A stretch of 64,000 bases of DNA from Pterois miles (lineage: Eukaryota; Chordata; Actinopteri; Perciformes; Scorpaenidae), in contig CAMQGK010000327.1 in NCBI GenBank assembly GCA_947000775.1, forward strand, positions 18,052,501-18,116,500, in the 5' to 3' direction. A model generated the notes under the pieces. The model made no database searches, was not told the DNA's origin, and saw only the letters and a list, made by a program, of their open reading frames with translations. Position numbers and translations under genes: made by a program. This document shows positions 1-10,868 of the stretch, piece by piece. Each line of letters starts with the position of its first letter. Position 1 is the stretch's first letter.

Positions 1-309
1 AAGTCAGGAAAAAATGTCAGTATAGTATGTCGAAAAAGTCAGGAAAAAATGCCATAGTATAGTATGTCGAAAAAATCATGAAAAAATGTCATAGTATAGT
101 ATGTCGAAAAAAGTTGGCAAAAATGTCATAGCATAGTATGTGGATAAAAGTCACAGCTTAGTATGTTGAATGAAGTCAGGAGAAATGTCATAGTAAAGTA
201 TATTGAAATAAAGTCAGGAAAAAAATGTCATAGTATAATATGTCGTAAAAGTCATGAAAAAATGTCATAGTATATTATGTCGAAAAAATCATGAAAAAAT
301 GTCATAGTA
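1..309 (+). repeat. Left part of the 37-bp satellite array
   Basis: Degenerate copies of the same tandem unit that fills most of the first 21.5 kb. Units read GTCATAGTATA, then GTATGTCGAAAAA, then GTCAGGAAAAAAT, but with more substitutions than in the core. For example, 125-260 carries GTATGTGGATAAAAG and GTATATTGAAATAAAG variants. The array runs off the left edge of the window, so its true length is unknown. It is cut at 309 by a DNA transposon inserted at a TA dinucleotide. Non-coding. Confidence 0.95.
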
Positions 310-1086
310 CAGTGAACCCTCGTTTATCGCGGGAGTTGCGTTCCAAAAATAACCCGCGATAGGTGAAATCCGTGAAGTAGTCAGCTTTATTTTTTACTAT
401 TATTTTACAATGCAATACTGTACTATAGAATGAAACCAAAAATCAAAACCTGTTTTCAGGCCCAAAATTTGTTTAAGAAATTAAAATATTAACGTTTTCT
501 TACAAATAACTATGATAGTTTAAAGAACGGTATTGTAAAACAATAATTTGAATACAGTACAGTATAGTAATGAATACAAGGTTGGAAACATTGTCACTGG
601 CGTATTTCACAGTCCCTCCAGCTGAGCCTCTCCGTCCTCACTCCGCTGCGCTGTAGCGTCTGTTTCAACTGCAGGCTGCGCAGGAGTCTTTCTCCGAGAG
701 AAGAACATCGTTATGGGTAGTTGTTGGCACTCTTTCTTTTTCTGAGCAAGAAGATTTTTATAAACGGACATGCCACCTTCGATTATATTTGAGAACTGCA
801 ATGAATGACACATCAAAGGGTCCCATTCTTGTGCCGCACGCTGAGAACGATTCTTCGACATTGTGGATTTTGTCACGGAGAAAAATTGCAAGCGTAAATT
901 TGGCAGAATGTACAGACACGAAAACTGTTGGCATGGGTCTGAGTGGAAAAACCAATATCAACTTTTTCACTTCTAGACAACAGTAAAGCCCCTGAGCCAA
1001 TCAGGATTCAGAGCACCATAAATGCACTGTAAAAAAAAATCCGTGAAGCCGCGAAAAGTGAACCGCGTTATAGCGAGGGTTCACTG
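310..1086 (-). mobile_element. Non-autonomous Tigger/pogo-like DNA transposon
   Basis: A 777-bp insertion into the satellite array. The ends are inverted repeats: the left end starts CAGTGAACCCTCG and the right end is its exact complement over 13 bp. A further GCGG match follows, giving a terminal repeat of roughly 23 bp. It is flanked by TA on both sides (308-309 and 1087-1088), the target duplication expected of Tc1/mariner-superfamily elements. The satellite resumes in the same style on the right. Terminal sequence, TA target and a transposase tail on the minus strand (see 607-891) together suggest the Tigger branch of pogo. The element is far too short for a full transposase (a full Tigger element is usually above 2 kb), so it is an internally deleted copy that would need transposase from elsewhere. 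Class is by recognition, not by search. Confidence 0.85.
607..891 (-). pseudogene. Tigger-like transposase C-terminal remnant (94 codons)
   Basis: The open frame of 94 codons lies inside the transposon, read from its right end toward its left. It resembles the extreme C-terminus of Tigger/TIGD1-like transposases. A stretch GGMSVYKNLLAQKKKE is followed by QLPITMFF (residues 57-64, bases 700-723), then a low-complexity acidic tail. QLPITMFF fits the PCNA-interacting PIP box, Q-x-x-I/L-x-x-F-F, in the same position as the Q-T-T-L-x-x-F-F tail of many pogo-type transposases. The DNA-binding and DDE catalytic regions are absent, so it cannot transpose DNA. The first methionine is probably not a real start; the frame is a fragment left by internal deletion. 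The family assignment is from memory of motif layout. Confidence 0.6.
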
Positions 1087-2644
1087 TATAGTATGTCAAA
1101 AAAGTCAAGAAAAAAATGACAGTATAGTATGTCGAAAAAACGTCAGGAAAAAATGACAGTATAGTATGTCGAAAAAACGTCAGGAAAAAATGTCATAGTA
1201 TAGTATGTCGAAAAAGTCAGGAAAAAATGTCAGTATAGTATGTCAAGAAACGTCAGGAAAAAATGTCATAGTATAGTATGTCGACAAAAATTATAGTATG
1301 TCGAAAAAGTCAGGAAAAAATGACATAGTATAGTATGTCGAAAAAGTCGAGAACAAATGACATAGTATAGTATGTCGACAAAAATTATAGTATTGTATGT
1401 CGAAAAAGTCAGGAAAAGATGTCATAGTATAGTATGTCGAAAAAGTCAGGAAAAAATGTCAGTATAGTATGTCAAGAAACATCAGGAAAAAAGAAAAAAT
1501 GTCATAGTAAGTATGTCAAAAAAGTCAGGAAAAAATGTCATAGTATAGTATGTCGAAAAAGTCAAGAACAAATGACATAGTACAGTACGTCGAAAAAATG
1601 TCAGGAAAAAATGTCATAGTTTAGTATGTCAAAAAAAAGTTGGCAAAAAATGTCATAGTATAGTATGTCGAATAAACGTCAGGAAAAAATGTCTTAGTAT
1701 AGTATGTTGAAAAAAGTCATAATATAGGATTTTGAAAAAAGTCAGGAATAAATGTCATAGTATGTCGAAAAAGTCAGGAAAAAATGTCATAGTATAGTAT
1801 GTCGAAAAATTCAGGAAAAAATGTCATAGTATAGTATGTTGAAAAAGTCAGGAAAAAATGTCATAGTGTATTATGTTGAAAACGTCAGGAAAAAATGTCA
1901 TAGTATAGTATGTCGAATAAACGTCAGGAAAAAATGTCTTAGTATAGTATGTTGAAAAAAGTCATAATATAGGATTTTGAAAAAAGTCAGGAATAAATGT
2001 CATAGTATAGTATGTCGAAAAAGTCAGGAAAAAATGTCATAGTATAGTATGTCGAAAAAGTCCAGAAAAAATGACATAGTGTAGTATGTCGAAAAAGTCA
2101 AGAAAAAATGTCATAGTAAGTATGTCGAAAAAGTCAGGAAAAAATGTCATAGTATAGTATGTCAAAAAAAGTTGGCAAAAAATTTCATAGTATAGTATGT
2201 CGAAAATGTCAGGAAAAAATGTCATAGTATAGTATGTCGAGAAACGTCAGGAAAAAAATGTCTTAGTATAGTATGTTGAAAAAAGTCATAATATAGGATT
2301 TTGAAAAAAGTCAGGAATAAATGTCATAGTATAGTATGTCGAAAAAGTCAGGAAAAAATGTCATCATATAGTATGTAGAATAAACGTCAGAAAAAATGTC
2401 ATCGTATAGTATGTCGGCAAAAGTTATAGTATAGTATGTCGAAAAAATCAGTAAAAAATGTCATAGTATAGTATGTTGAAAATGTCAAGAAAAAATGACA
2501 TAGTATAGCATGTCGAAAAAGTCAAGAAAAAATGACATAGTATAGTATGTCGAAAAAGTCAGGAAAAAATGTCATAGTATAGTATGTCGAAAAAGTCAAG
2601 AACAAATGACATAGTATCGTGTGTCGAATAAACGTCGGAAAAAA

Positions 2645-2712
2645 TGTCATAGTATAGTATGTCGACAAAAGTTATAGTATAGTATGTCGACAAAAGTTAT
2701 AGTATAGTATGT
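2645..2712 (+). repeat. a+b-only satellite subarray (GTCGACAAAAGTTATAG form)
   Basis: Here the 13-bp c piece (GTCAGGAAAAAAT) is missing, and units repeat with a period of about 25 bp: GTATGTCGACAAAAG followed by TTATAGTATA. The same short block recurs near 4,957-5,010, 7,545-7,598, 14,546-14,600, 17,345-17,399 and 20,211-20,270, always just after a CGTCGGAAAAAATG unit. It therefore serves as a landmark for the higher-order repeat. GTCGAC is also a SalI site, uncommon in the surrounding units. Confidence 0.85.
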
Positions 2713-3595
2713 CGAAAAAGTCAGGAAAAAATGTCATAGTATAGTATGTCGAAAAAGTCAGGAAAAAATGTCATAGTATATTATGTTGAAAAAGTCAGGA
2801 AAAAATGTCATAGTATAGTATGTCGAATAAACGTCAGGAAAAAATGTCTTAGTATAGTATGTTGAAAAAAGTCATAATATAGGATTTTGAAAAAAGTCAG
2901 GAATAAATGTCATAGTATGTTGAAAAAGTCAGGAAAAAATGTCATAGTATAGTATGTCGAATAAACGTCAGGAAAAAATGTCTTAGTATAGTATGTTGAA
3001 AAAAGTCATAATATAGGATTTTGAAAAAAGTCAGGAATAAATGTCATAGTATAGTATGTCGAAAAAGTCTGGAAAAAATGTCATAGCATAGTATGTCGCA
3101 AAATTCAGGAAAACATGTCGTAGTATAGTATGTCAAAAAAGTCAGGAAAAAATGTCATAGTATATTATGTTGAAAAAGTCAGGAAAAAATGTCATCGTAT
3201 AGTATGTTGAAAAAAGTCATAATATAGGATTTTGAAAAAAGTCAGGAATAAAGGTCAGTATGTCGAAAAAGTCAGGAAAAAATGTCATAGTATAGTGTGT
3301 CGAAAAAGTCAAGAACAAATGACATAGTACAGTACGTCGAAAAAAACGTCAGGAAAAAATGTCATAGTTTAGTATGTCAAAAAAAAGTTGGCAAAAAATG
3401 TCATAGTATAGTATGTCGAATAAACGTCAGGAAAAAATGTCTTAGTATAGTATGTTGAAAAAAGTCATAATATAGGATTTTGAAAAAAGTCAGGAATAAA
3501 TGTCATAGTATAGTATGTCGAAAAAGTCAGATAAAAATGTCATAGTATAGTATGTCAAAAAAGTCAGGAAAAAATGTCATAGTATAGTATGTCGA

Positions 3596-4724
3596 AAAAG
3601 TCAGGAACAAATGACATAGTACAGTATGTCGAAAAAACGTCAGGAAAAAATGTCATAGTTTAGTATGTCAGAAAAAGTTGGCAAAAAATGTCATAGTATA
3701 GTATGTTGAAAATGTCAGGAAAAAATGTCTTAGTATAGTATGTTGAAAAAAGTCATAATATAGGATTTTGAAAAAAGTCAGGAATAAATGTCATAGTATG
3801 TCGAAAAAGTCAGGAAAAAATGTCATAGTATAGTATGTCGAAAAAGTCAGGAAAAAATGTCATAGTATATTATGTTGAAAAAGTCAGGAAAAAATGTCAT
3901 AGTATAGTATGTCGAGAAACGTCAGGAAAAATGTCTTAGTATAGTATGTTGAAAAAAGTCATAATATAGGATTTTGAAAAAAGTCAGGAATAAATGTCAT
4001 AGTATAGTATGTCGAAAAAGTCAGGAAAAAATGTCATAGTGTATTATGTTGAAAAAGTCAGGAAAAAATGTCATAGTATAGTATGTCGAATAAACATCAG
4101 GAAAAAATGTCTTAGTATAGTATGTTGAAAAAAGTCATAATATAGGATTTTGAAAAAAAGTCAGGAATAAATGTCATAGTATAGTATGTCGAAAAAGTCA
4201 AGAACAAATGACATAGTACAGTATGTCGAAAAAACGTCAGGAAAAAATGTCATAGTTTAGTATGTCAAAAAAAAGTTGGCAAAAAATGTCATAATATAGT
4301 ATGTCGAAAATGTCAGGAAAAAATGTCATAGTATAGTATGTCGAGAAACGTCAGGAAAAAATGTCATAGTATAGTATGTCGAAAAAGTCCAGAAAAAATG
4401 ACATAGTGTAGTATGTCGAAAAAGTCAAGAAAAAATGTCATAGTATAGTATGTCAAAAAAAGTTGGCAAAAAATTTCATAGTATAGTATGTCGAAAATGT
4501 CAGGAAAAAATGTCATAGTACAGTATGTCGAAAAAGTCAGGAAAAAATGTCATAGTATAGTATGTCAAAAAAAGTTGGCAAAAAATTTCATAGTATAGTA
4601 TGTCGAAAATGTCAGGAAAAAATGTCATAGTATAGTATGTCGAGAAACGTCAGGAAAAAATGTCTTAGTATAGTATGTTGAAAAAAGTCATAATATAGGA
4701 TTTTGAAAAAAGTCAGGAATAAAT
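3596..4724 (+). repeat. Satellite super-unit S1 (copy 1)
   Basis: A roughly 1.1-kb ordered series of unit variants that reappears at about 9,794-10,868. It starts with GTCAGGAACAAATGACATAG and passes through the GTTTAGTATGTCAGAAAAAG form and the 63-bp forms. It ends with the TTTCATAG and GGAATAAATGTCAG junction that precedes S2. The shared order of private variants shows a block duplication rather than independent homogenisation. The second copy becomes cytosine-depleted from about 10,408 onward. Confidence 0.75.
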
Positions 4725-7317
4725 GTCAGTATGTCGAAAAAGTCAGGAAAAAATGTCATAGTATAGTATGTTGAAAATGTCAAGAAAAAAATGACATAGT
4801 ATAGCATGTCGAAAAAGTCAAGAAAAAAATGATATAGTATAGTATGTCGAAAAAGTCAGGAAAAAATGTCATAGTATAGTATGTCGAAAAAGTCAAGAAC
4901 AAATGACATAGTATCGTGTGTCGAATAAACGTCGGAAAAAATGTCATAGTATAGTATGTCGACAAAAGTTATAGTATAGTATGTCGACAAAATTTATAGT
5001 ATAGTATGTCGAAAAAGTCAGGAAAAAATGTCATAGTATAGTATGTCGAAAAAGTCAGGAAAAAATGTCATAGTATATTATGTTGAAAAAGTCAGGAAAA
5101 AATGTCATAGTATAGTATGTTGAAAAAAGTCATAATATAGGATTTTGAAAAAAGTCATAATATAGGATTTTGAAAAAAGTCAGGAATAAATGTCATAGTA
5201 TAGTATGTCGAAAAAGTCAGGAAAAAATGTCATAGCATAGTATGTCGCAAAATTCAGGAAAAAATGTCATAGTATAGTATGTCGAAAAAGTCAGGAAAAA
5301 ATGTCATAGTATATTATGTTGAAAAAGTCAGGAAAAAATGTCATAGTATAGTATGTCGAATAAACGTCAGGAAAAAATGTCTTAGTATAGTATGTTGAAA
5401 AAAGTCATAATATAGGATTTTGAAAAAAGTCAGGAATAAATGTCAGTATGTCGAAAAAGTCAGGAAGAAATGTCATAGTATAGTGTGTCGAAAAAGTCAA
5501 GAACAAACGACATAGTACAGTACGTCGAAAAAAATGTCATAGTTTAGTATGTCAAAAAAAATTTGGCAAAAAATGTCATAGTATAGTATGTCGAATAAAC
5601 GTCAGGAAAAAATGTCATAGTATAGTATGTCGAAAAAGTCAGGAAAAAATGTCATAGTATAGTATGTCGAAAAAGTCAGGAACAAATGACATAGTACAGT
5701 ATGTCGAAAAAACGTCAAGAAAAAATGTCATAGTTTAGTATGTCAAAAAAAAGTTGGCAAAAAATGTCATAGTATAGTATGTCGAAAATGTCAGGAAAAA
5801 ATGTCATAGTATAGTATGTCGAGAAACGTCAGGAAAAAATGTCTTAGTATAGTATGTTGAAAAAAGTCATAATATAGGATTTTGAAAAAAGTCAGGAATA
5901 AATGTCATAGTATAGTATGTCGAAAAAGTCAGGAAAAAATGTCATAGCATAGTATGTCGCAAAATTCAGGAAAAAATGTCATAGTATAGTATGTCGAAAA
6001 AGTCAGGAAAAAATGTCATAGTATATTATGTTGAAAAAGTCAGGAAAAAATGTCATAGTATATTATGTTGAAAAAGTCAGGAAAAAATGTCATAGTATAG
6101 TATGTCGAATAAACGTCAGGAAAAAATGTCTTAGTATAGTATGTTGAAAAAAGTCATAATATAGGATTTTGAAAAAATTCAGGAAAAAATGTCATATTAT
6201 AGTATGTCGAAAAAGTCAGGAAAAAATATCATAGTATATTATGTTGAAAAAGTCAGGAAAAAATATCATAGTATGTCGAATAAACGTCAGGAAAAAATGT
6301 CTTAGTAGAGTATGTTGAAAAAAGTCATAATATAGGATTTTATAAAAAGTCAGGAATAAATGTCATAGTATGTCGAAAAAGTCAGGAAAAAATGTCATAG
6401 TATAGTATGTCGAAAAAGTCAGGAAAAAATGTCATAGTATAGTATGTCGAGAAACGTCAGGAAAAAATGTCTTTGTATAGTATGTTGAAAAAAGTCATAA
6501 TATAGGATTTTGAAAAAAGTCAGGAATAAATGTCATAGTATAGTATGTCGAAAAAGTCAGGAAAAAATGTCATAGCATAGTATGTCGCAAAAGTCAGGAA
6601 AAAATGTCATAGTATAGTATGTCGAAAAAGTCAGCAAAAAATGTCATAGTATATTTTGTTGAAAAAGTTAGGAAAAAATGTCATAGTATAGTATGTCGAA
6701 TAAACGTCAGGAAAAAATGTCTTAGTATAGTATGTTGAAAAAAGTCATAATATAGGATTTTGAAAAAAGTCAGGAATAAATGTCATAGTATGTCGAAAAA
6801 GTCAGGAAAAAATGTCATAGCATAGTATGTCGCAAAATTCAGGAAAAAATGTCATAGTATAGTATGTCAAAAAAAAGTTGTCAAAAAATGTCATAGTTTA
6901 GTATGTCAGAAAAAAAAGTTGTCAAAAAATGTCATAGTATAGTATGTCGAATAAACGTCAGGAAAAAATGTCTTAGTATAGTATGTTGAAAAAAGTCATC
7001 ATATAGGATTTTGAAAAAAGTCAGGAATAAATGTCATAGTATAGTATGTCGAAAAAATTCAGGAAAAAATGTCATAGTATAGTATGTCGAAAAAGTCCAG
7101 AAAAAATGACATAGTGTAGTATGTCGAAAAAGTCAGGAAAAAATGTCATAGTTTAGTATGTCAGAAAAAGTTGGCAAAAAATGTCATAGTATAGTATGTT
7201 GAAAATGTCAGGAAAAAATGTCTTGTATAGTTGTCGAGAAACGTCAGGAAAAAATGTCTTAGTATAGTATGTTGAAAAAAGTCATAATATAGGATTTTGA
7301 AAAAGTCAGGAATAAAT
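4725..7317 (+). repeat. Satellite super-unit S2 (copy 1, about 2.6 kb)
   Basis: The block begins GTCAGTATGTCG and contains landmark units in fixed order. These are GTTGAAAATGTCAAG, a GATATAG unit, the CGTCGG unit, the GTCGAC pair with the rare AAAATTTATAG variant, GTCGCAAAATTCAGG, an AACGACATAG unit, a CATATTATAG unit and a TATTTTGTTG unit. The same order follows at 7,318-9,793 (offset 2,593 at the start, about 2,550 near the end). Sharing of rare variants indicates a recent tandem duplication. Confidence 0.8.
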
Positions 7318-9793
7318 GTCAGTATGTCGAAAAAGTCAGGAAAAAATGTCATAGTATAGTATGTTGAAAATGTCAAGAAAAAATGACATAGTATAGCATG
7401 TCGAAAAAGTCAAGAAAAAATGATATAGTATAGTATGTCGAAAAAGTCAGGAAAAAATGTCATAGTATAGTATGTCGAAAAAGTCAAGAACAAATGACAT
7501 AGTATCGTGTGTCGAATAAACGTCGGAAAAAATGTCATAGTATAGTATGTCGACAAAAGTTATAGTATAGTATGTCGACAAAATTTATAGTATAGTATGT
7601 CGAAAAAGTCAGGAAAAAATGTCATAGTATAGTATGTCGAAAAAGTCAGGAAAAAATGTCATAGTATATTATGTTGAAAAAGTCAGGAAAAAATGTCATA
7701 GTATAGTATGTTGAAAAATATAATCTGTTGTATTTTGAAAAAAGTCATAATATAGGATTTTGAAAAAAGAGGAATAAATGTCATAGTATAGTTGTCGAAA
7801 AAGTCAGGAAAAAATGTCATAGCATAGTATGTCGCAAAATTCAGGAAAAAATGTCATAGTATAGTATGTCGAAAAAGTCAGGAAAAAATGTCATAGTACA
7901 TTATGTTGAAAAAGTCAGGAAAAAATGTCATAGTATAGTATGTCGAATAAACGTCAGGAAAAAATGTCTTAGTATAGTATGTTGAAAAAAGTCATAATAT
8001 AGGATTTTGAAAAAAATCAGGAATAAATGTCAAGAAGTATGTCGAAAAAGTCAGGAAAAAATGTCATAGTATAGTGTGTCGAAAAAGTCAAGAACAAACG
8101 ACATAGTACAGTACGTCAAAAAAGAAAAAAATGTCATAGTTTAGTATGTCAAAAAAAATTTGGCAAAAAATGTCATAGTATAGTATGTCGAATAAACGTC
8201 AGGAAAAAATGTCATAGTATAGTATGTCGAAAAAGTCAGGAAAAAATGTCATAGTATAGTATGTCGAAAAAGTCAGGAACAAATGACATAGTACAGTATG
8301 TCGAAAAAACGTCAGGAAAAAATGTCATAGTTTAGTATGTCAAAAAAAGTTGGCAAAAAATGTCATAGTATAGTATGTCGAAAATGTCAGGAAAAAATGT
8401 CATAGTATAGTATGTCGAGAAACGTCAGGAAAAAATGTCTTAGTATAGTATGTTGAAAAAAGTCATAATATAGGATTTTGAAAAAAGTCAGGAATAAATG
8501 TCATAGTATAGTATGTCGAAAAAGTCAGGAAAAAATGTCATAGCATAGTATGTCGCAAAATTCAGGAAAAAATGTCATAGTATAGTATGTCGAAAAAGTC
8601 AGGAAAAAATGTCATAGTATATTATGTTGAAAAAGTCAGGAAAAAATGTCATAGTATAGTATGTCGAATAAACGTCAGGAAAAAATGTCTTAGTATAGTA
8701 TGTTGAAAAAAGTCATAATATAGGATTTTGAAAAAATTCAGGAAAAAATGTCATATTATAGTATGTCGAAAAAATATCATAGTATATTATGTTGAAAAAG
8801 TCAGGAAAAAATATCATAGTATGTCGAATAAACGTCAGGAAAAAATGTCTTAGTAGAGTATGTTGAAAAAAGTCATAATATAGGATTTTCAAAAAAGTCA
8901 GGAATAAATGTCATAGTATGTCGAAAAAGTCAGGAAAAAATGTCATAGTATAGTATGTCGAAAAAGTCAGGAAAAAATGTCATAGTATAGTATGTCGAGA
9001 AACGTCAGGAAAAAATGTCTTTGTATAGTATGTTGAAAAAAGTCATAATATAGGATTTTGAAAAAAGTCAGGAATAAATGTCATAGTATAGTATGTCGAA
9101 AAAGTCAGGAAAAAATGTCATAGCATAGTATGTCGCAAAAGTCAGGAAAAAATGTCATAGTATAGTATGTCGAAAAAGTCAGCAAAAAATGTCATAGTAT
9201 ATTTTGTTGAAAAAGTTAGGAAAAAATGTCATAGTATAGTATGTCGAATAAACGTCAGGAAAAAATGTCTTAGTATAGTATGTTGAAAAAAGTCATAATA
9301 TAGGATTTTGAAAAAAGTCAGGAATAAATGTCATAGTATAGTATGTCGAAAAAGTCAGGAAAAAATGTCATAGCATAGTATGTCGCAAAATTCAGGAAAA
9401 AATGTCATAGTATAGTATGTCAAAAAAAAAGTTGTCAAAAAATGTCATAGTTTAGTATGTCAAGAAAAAAGTTGTCAAAAAATGTCATAGTATAGTATGT
9501 CGAATAAACGTCAGGAAAAAATGTCTTAGTATAGTATGTTGAAAAAAGTCATCATATAGGATTTTGAAAAAAGTCAGGAATAAATGTCATAGTATAGTAT
9601 GTCGAAAAAATTCAGGAAAAAATGTCATAGTATAGTATGTCGAAAAAGTCCAGAAAAAATGACATAGTGTAGTATGTCGAAAAAGTCAGGAAAAAATGTC
9701 ATAGTTTAGTATGTCAGAAAAAGTTGGCAAAAAATGTCATAGTATAGTATGTTGAAAATGTCAGGAAAAAATGTCTTAGTATAGTATGTTGAA
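7318..9793 (+). repeat. Satellite super-unit S2 (copy 2)
   Basis: Near-identical to 4,725-7,317 in variant order, including the rare GATATAG and AAAATTTATAG units. It differs by small indels, for instance a TCGAAAAAATATCATAG contraction near 8,765 and an altered ACGTCAAAAAAGAAAAAAATG near 8,115. A third, more diverged copy starts at 14,319 and can be followed to about 16.1 kb. The start of a further copy lies at 10,869-11,100 before the sequence becomes cytosine-depleted. Confidence 0.75.
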
Positions 9794-10868
9794 AAAGTCA
9801 GGAACAAATGACATAGTACAGTATGTCGAAAAAACGTCAGGAAAAAATGTCATAGTTTAGTATGTCAGAAAAAGTTGGCAAAAAATGTCATAGTATAGTA
9901 TGTTGAAAATGTCAGGAAAAAATGTCTTAGTATAGTATGTTGAAAAAAGTCATAATATAGGATTTTGAAAAAAGTCAGGAATAAATGTCATAGTATGTCG
10001 AAAAAGTCAGGAAAAAATGTCATAGTATAGTATGTCGAAAAAGTCAGGAAAAAATGTCATAGTATATTATGTTGAAAAAGTCAGGAAAAAATGTCATAGT
10101 ATAGTATGTCGAGAAACGTCAGGAAAAAATGTCTTAGTATAGTATGTTGAAAAAAGTCATAATATAGGATTTTGAAAAAAGTCAGGAATAAATGTCATAG
10201 TATAGTATGTCGAAAAAGTCAGGAAAAAATGTCATAGTGTATTATGTTGAAAAAGTCAGGAAAAAATGTCATAGTATAGTATGTCGAATAAACGTCAGGA
10301 AAAAATGTCTTAGTATAGTATCTTGAAAAAAGTCATAATATAGGATTTTGAAAAAAGTCAGGAATAAATGTCATAGTATAGTATGTCGAAAAAGTCAAGA
10401 ACAAATGAATAGTACAGTATGTCGAAAAAAGTAGGAAAAAATGTCAAGTTTAGTATGTAAAAAAAAGTTGGAAAAAATGTCATAATATAGTATGTCGAAA
10501 ATGTCAGGAAAAAATGTCATAGTATAGTATGTCGAGAAACGTCAGGAAAAAATGTCATAGTATAGTATGTCGAAAAAGTCCAGAAAAAATGACATAGTGT
10601 AGTATGTCGAAAAAGTCAAGAAAAAATGTCATAGTATAGTATGTCAAAAAAAGTTGGCAAAAAATTTATAGTATAGTATGTGAAATGAGGAAAAATGATA
10701 GTAAGTATGGAAAAAGTAGGAAAAATGTATAGTATAGTATGTAAAAAGTTGGAAAAAATAGTTAGTAGATGTAGGAAAAAATGTATAGTATAGTATGTGA
10801 GAAAGTAGGAAAAATGTTTAGTATAGTATGTTGAAAGTATAATATAGATTTTGAAAAGTAGGAATAAT
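9794..10868 (+). repeat. Satellite super-unit S1 (copy 2, right end corrupted)
   Basis: Matches 3,596-4,724 in unit order up to about 10,407. After that the match continues but with C-specific deletions: GTCAGG becomes GTAGG, GTTGGC becomes GTTGG, and GTCATAG becomes GTATAG. The parallel copy therefore acts as an internal reference for what has been lost. Confidence 0.7.

Noticed and set aside
607..891. Transposase frame as an active gene
   Set aside because: Only the C-terminal tail remains; DNA-binding and catalytic domains are missing.
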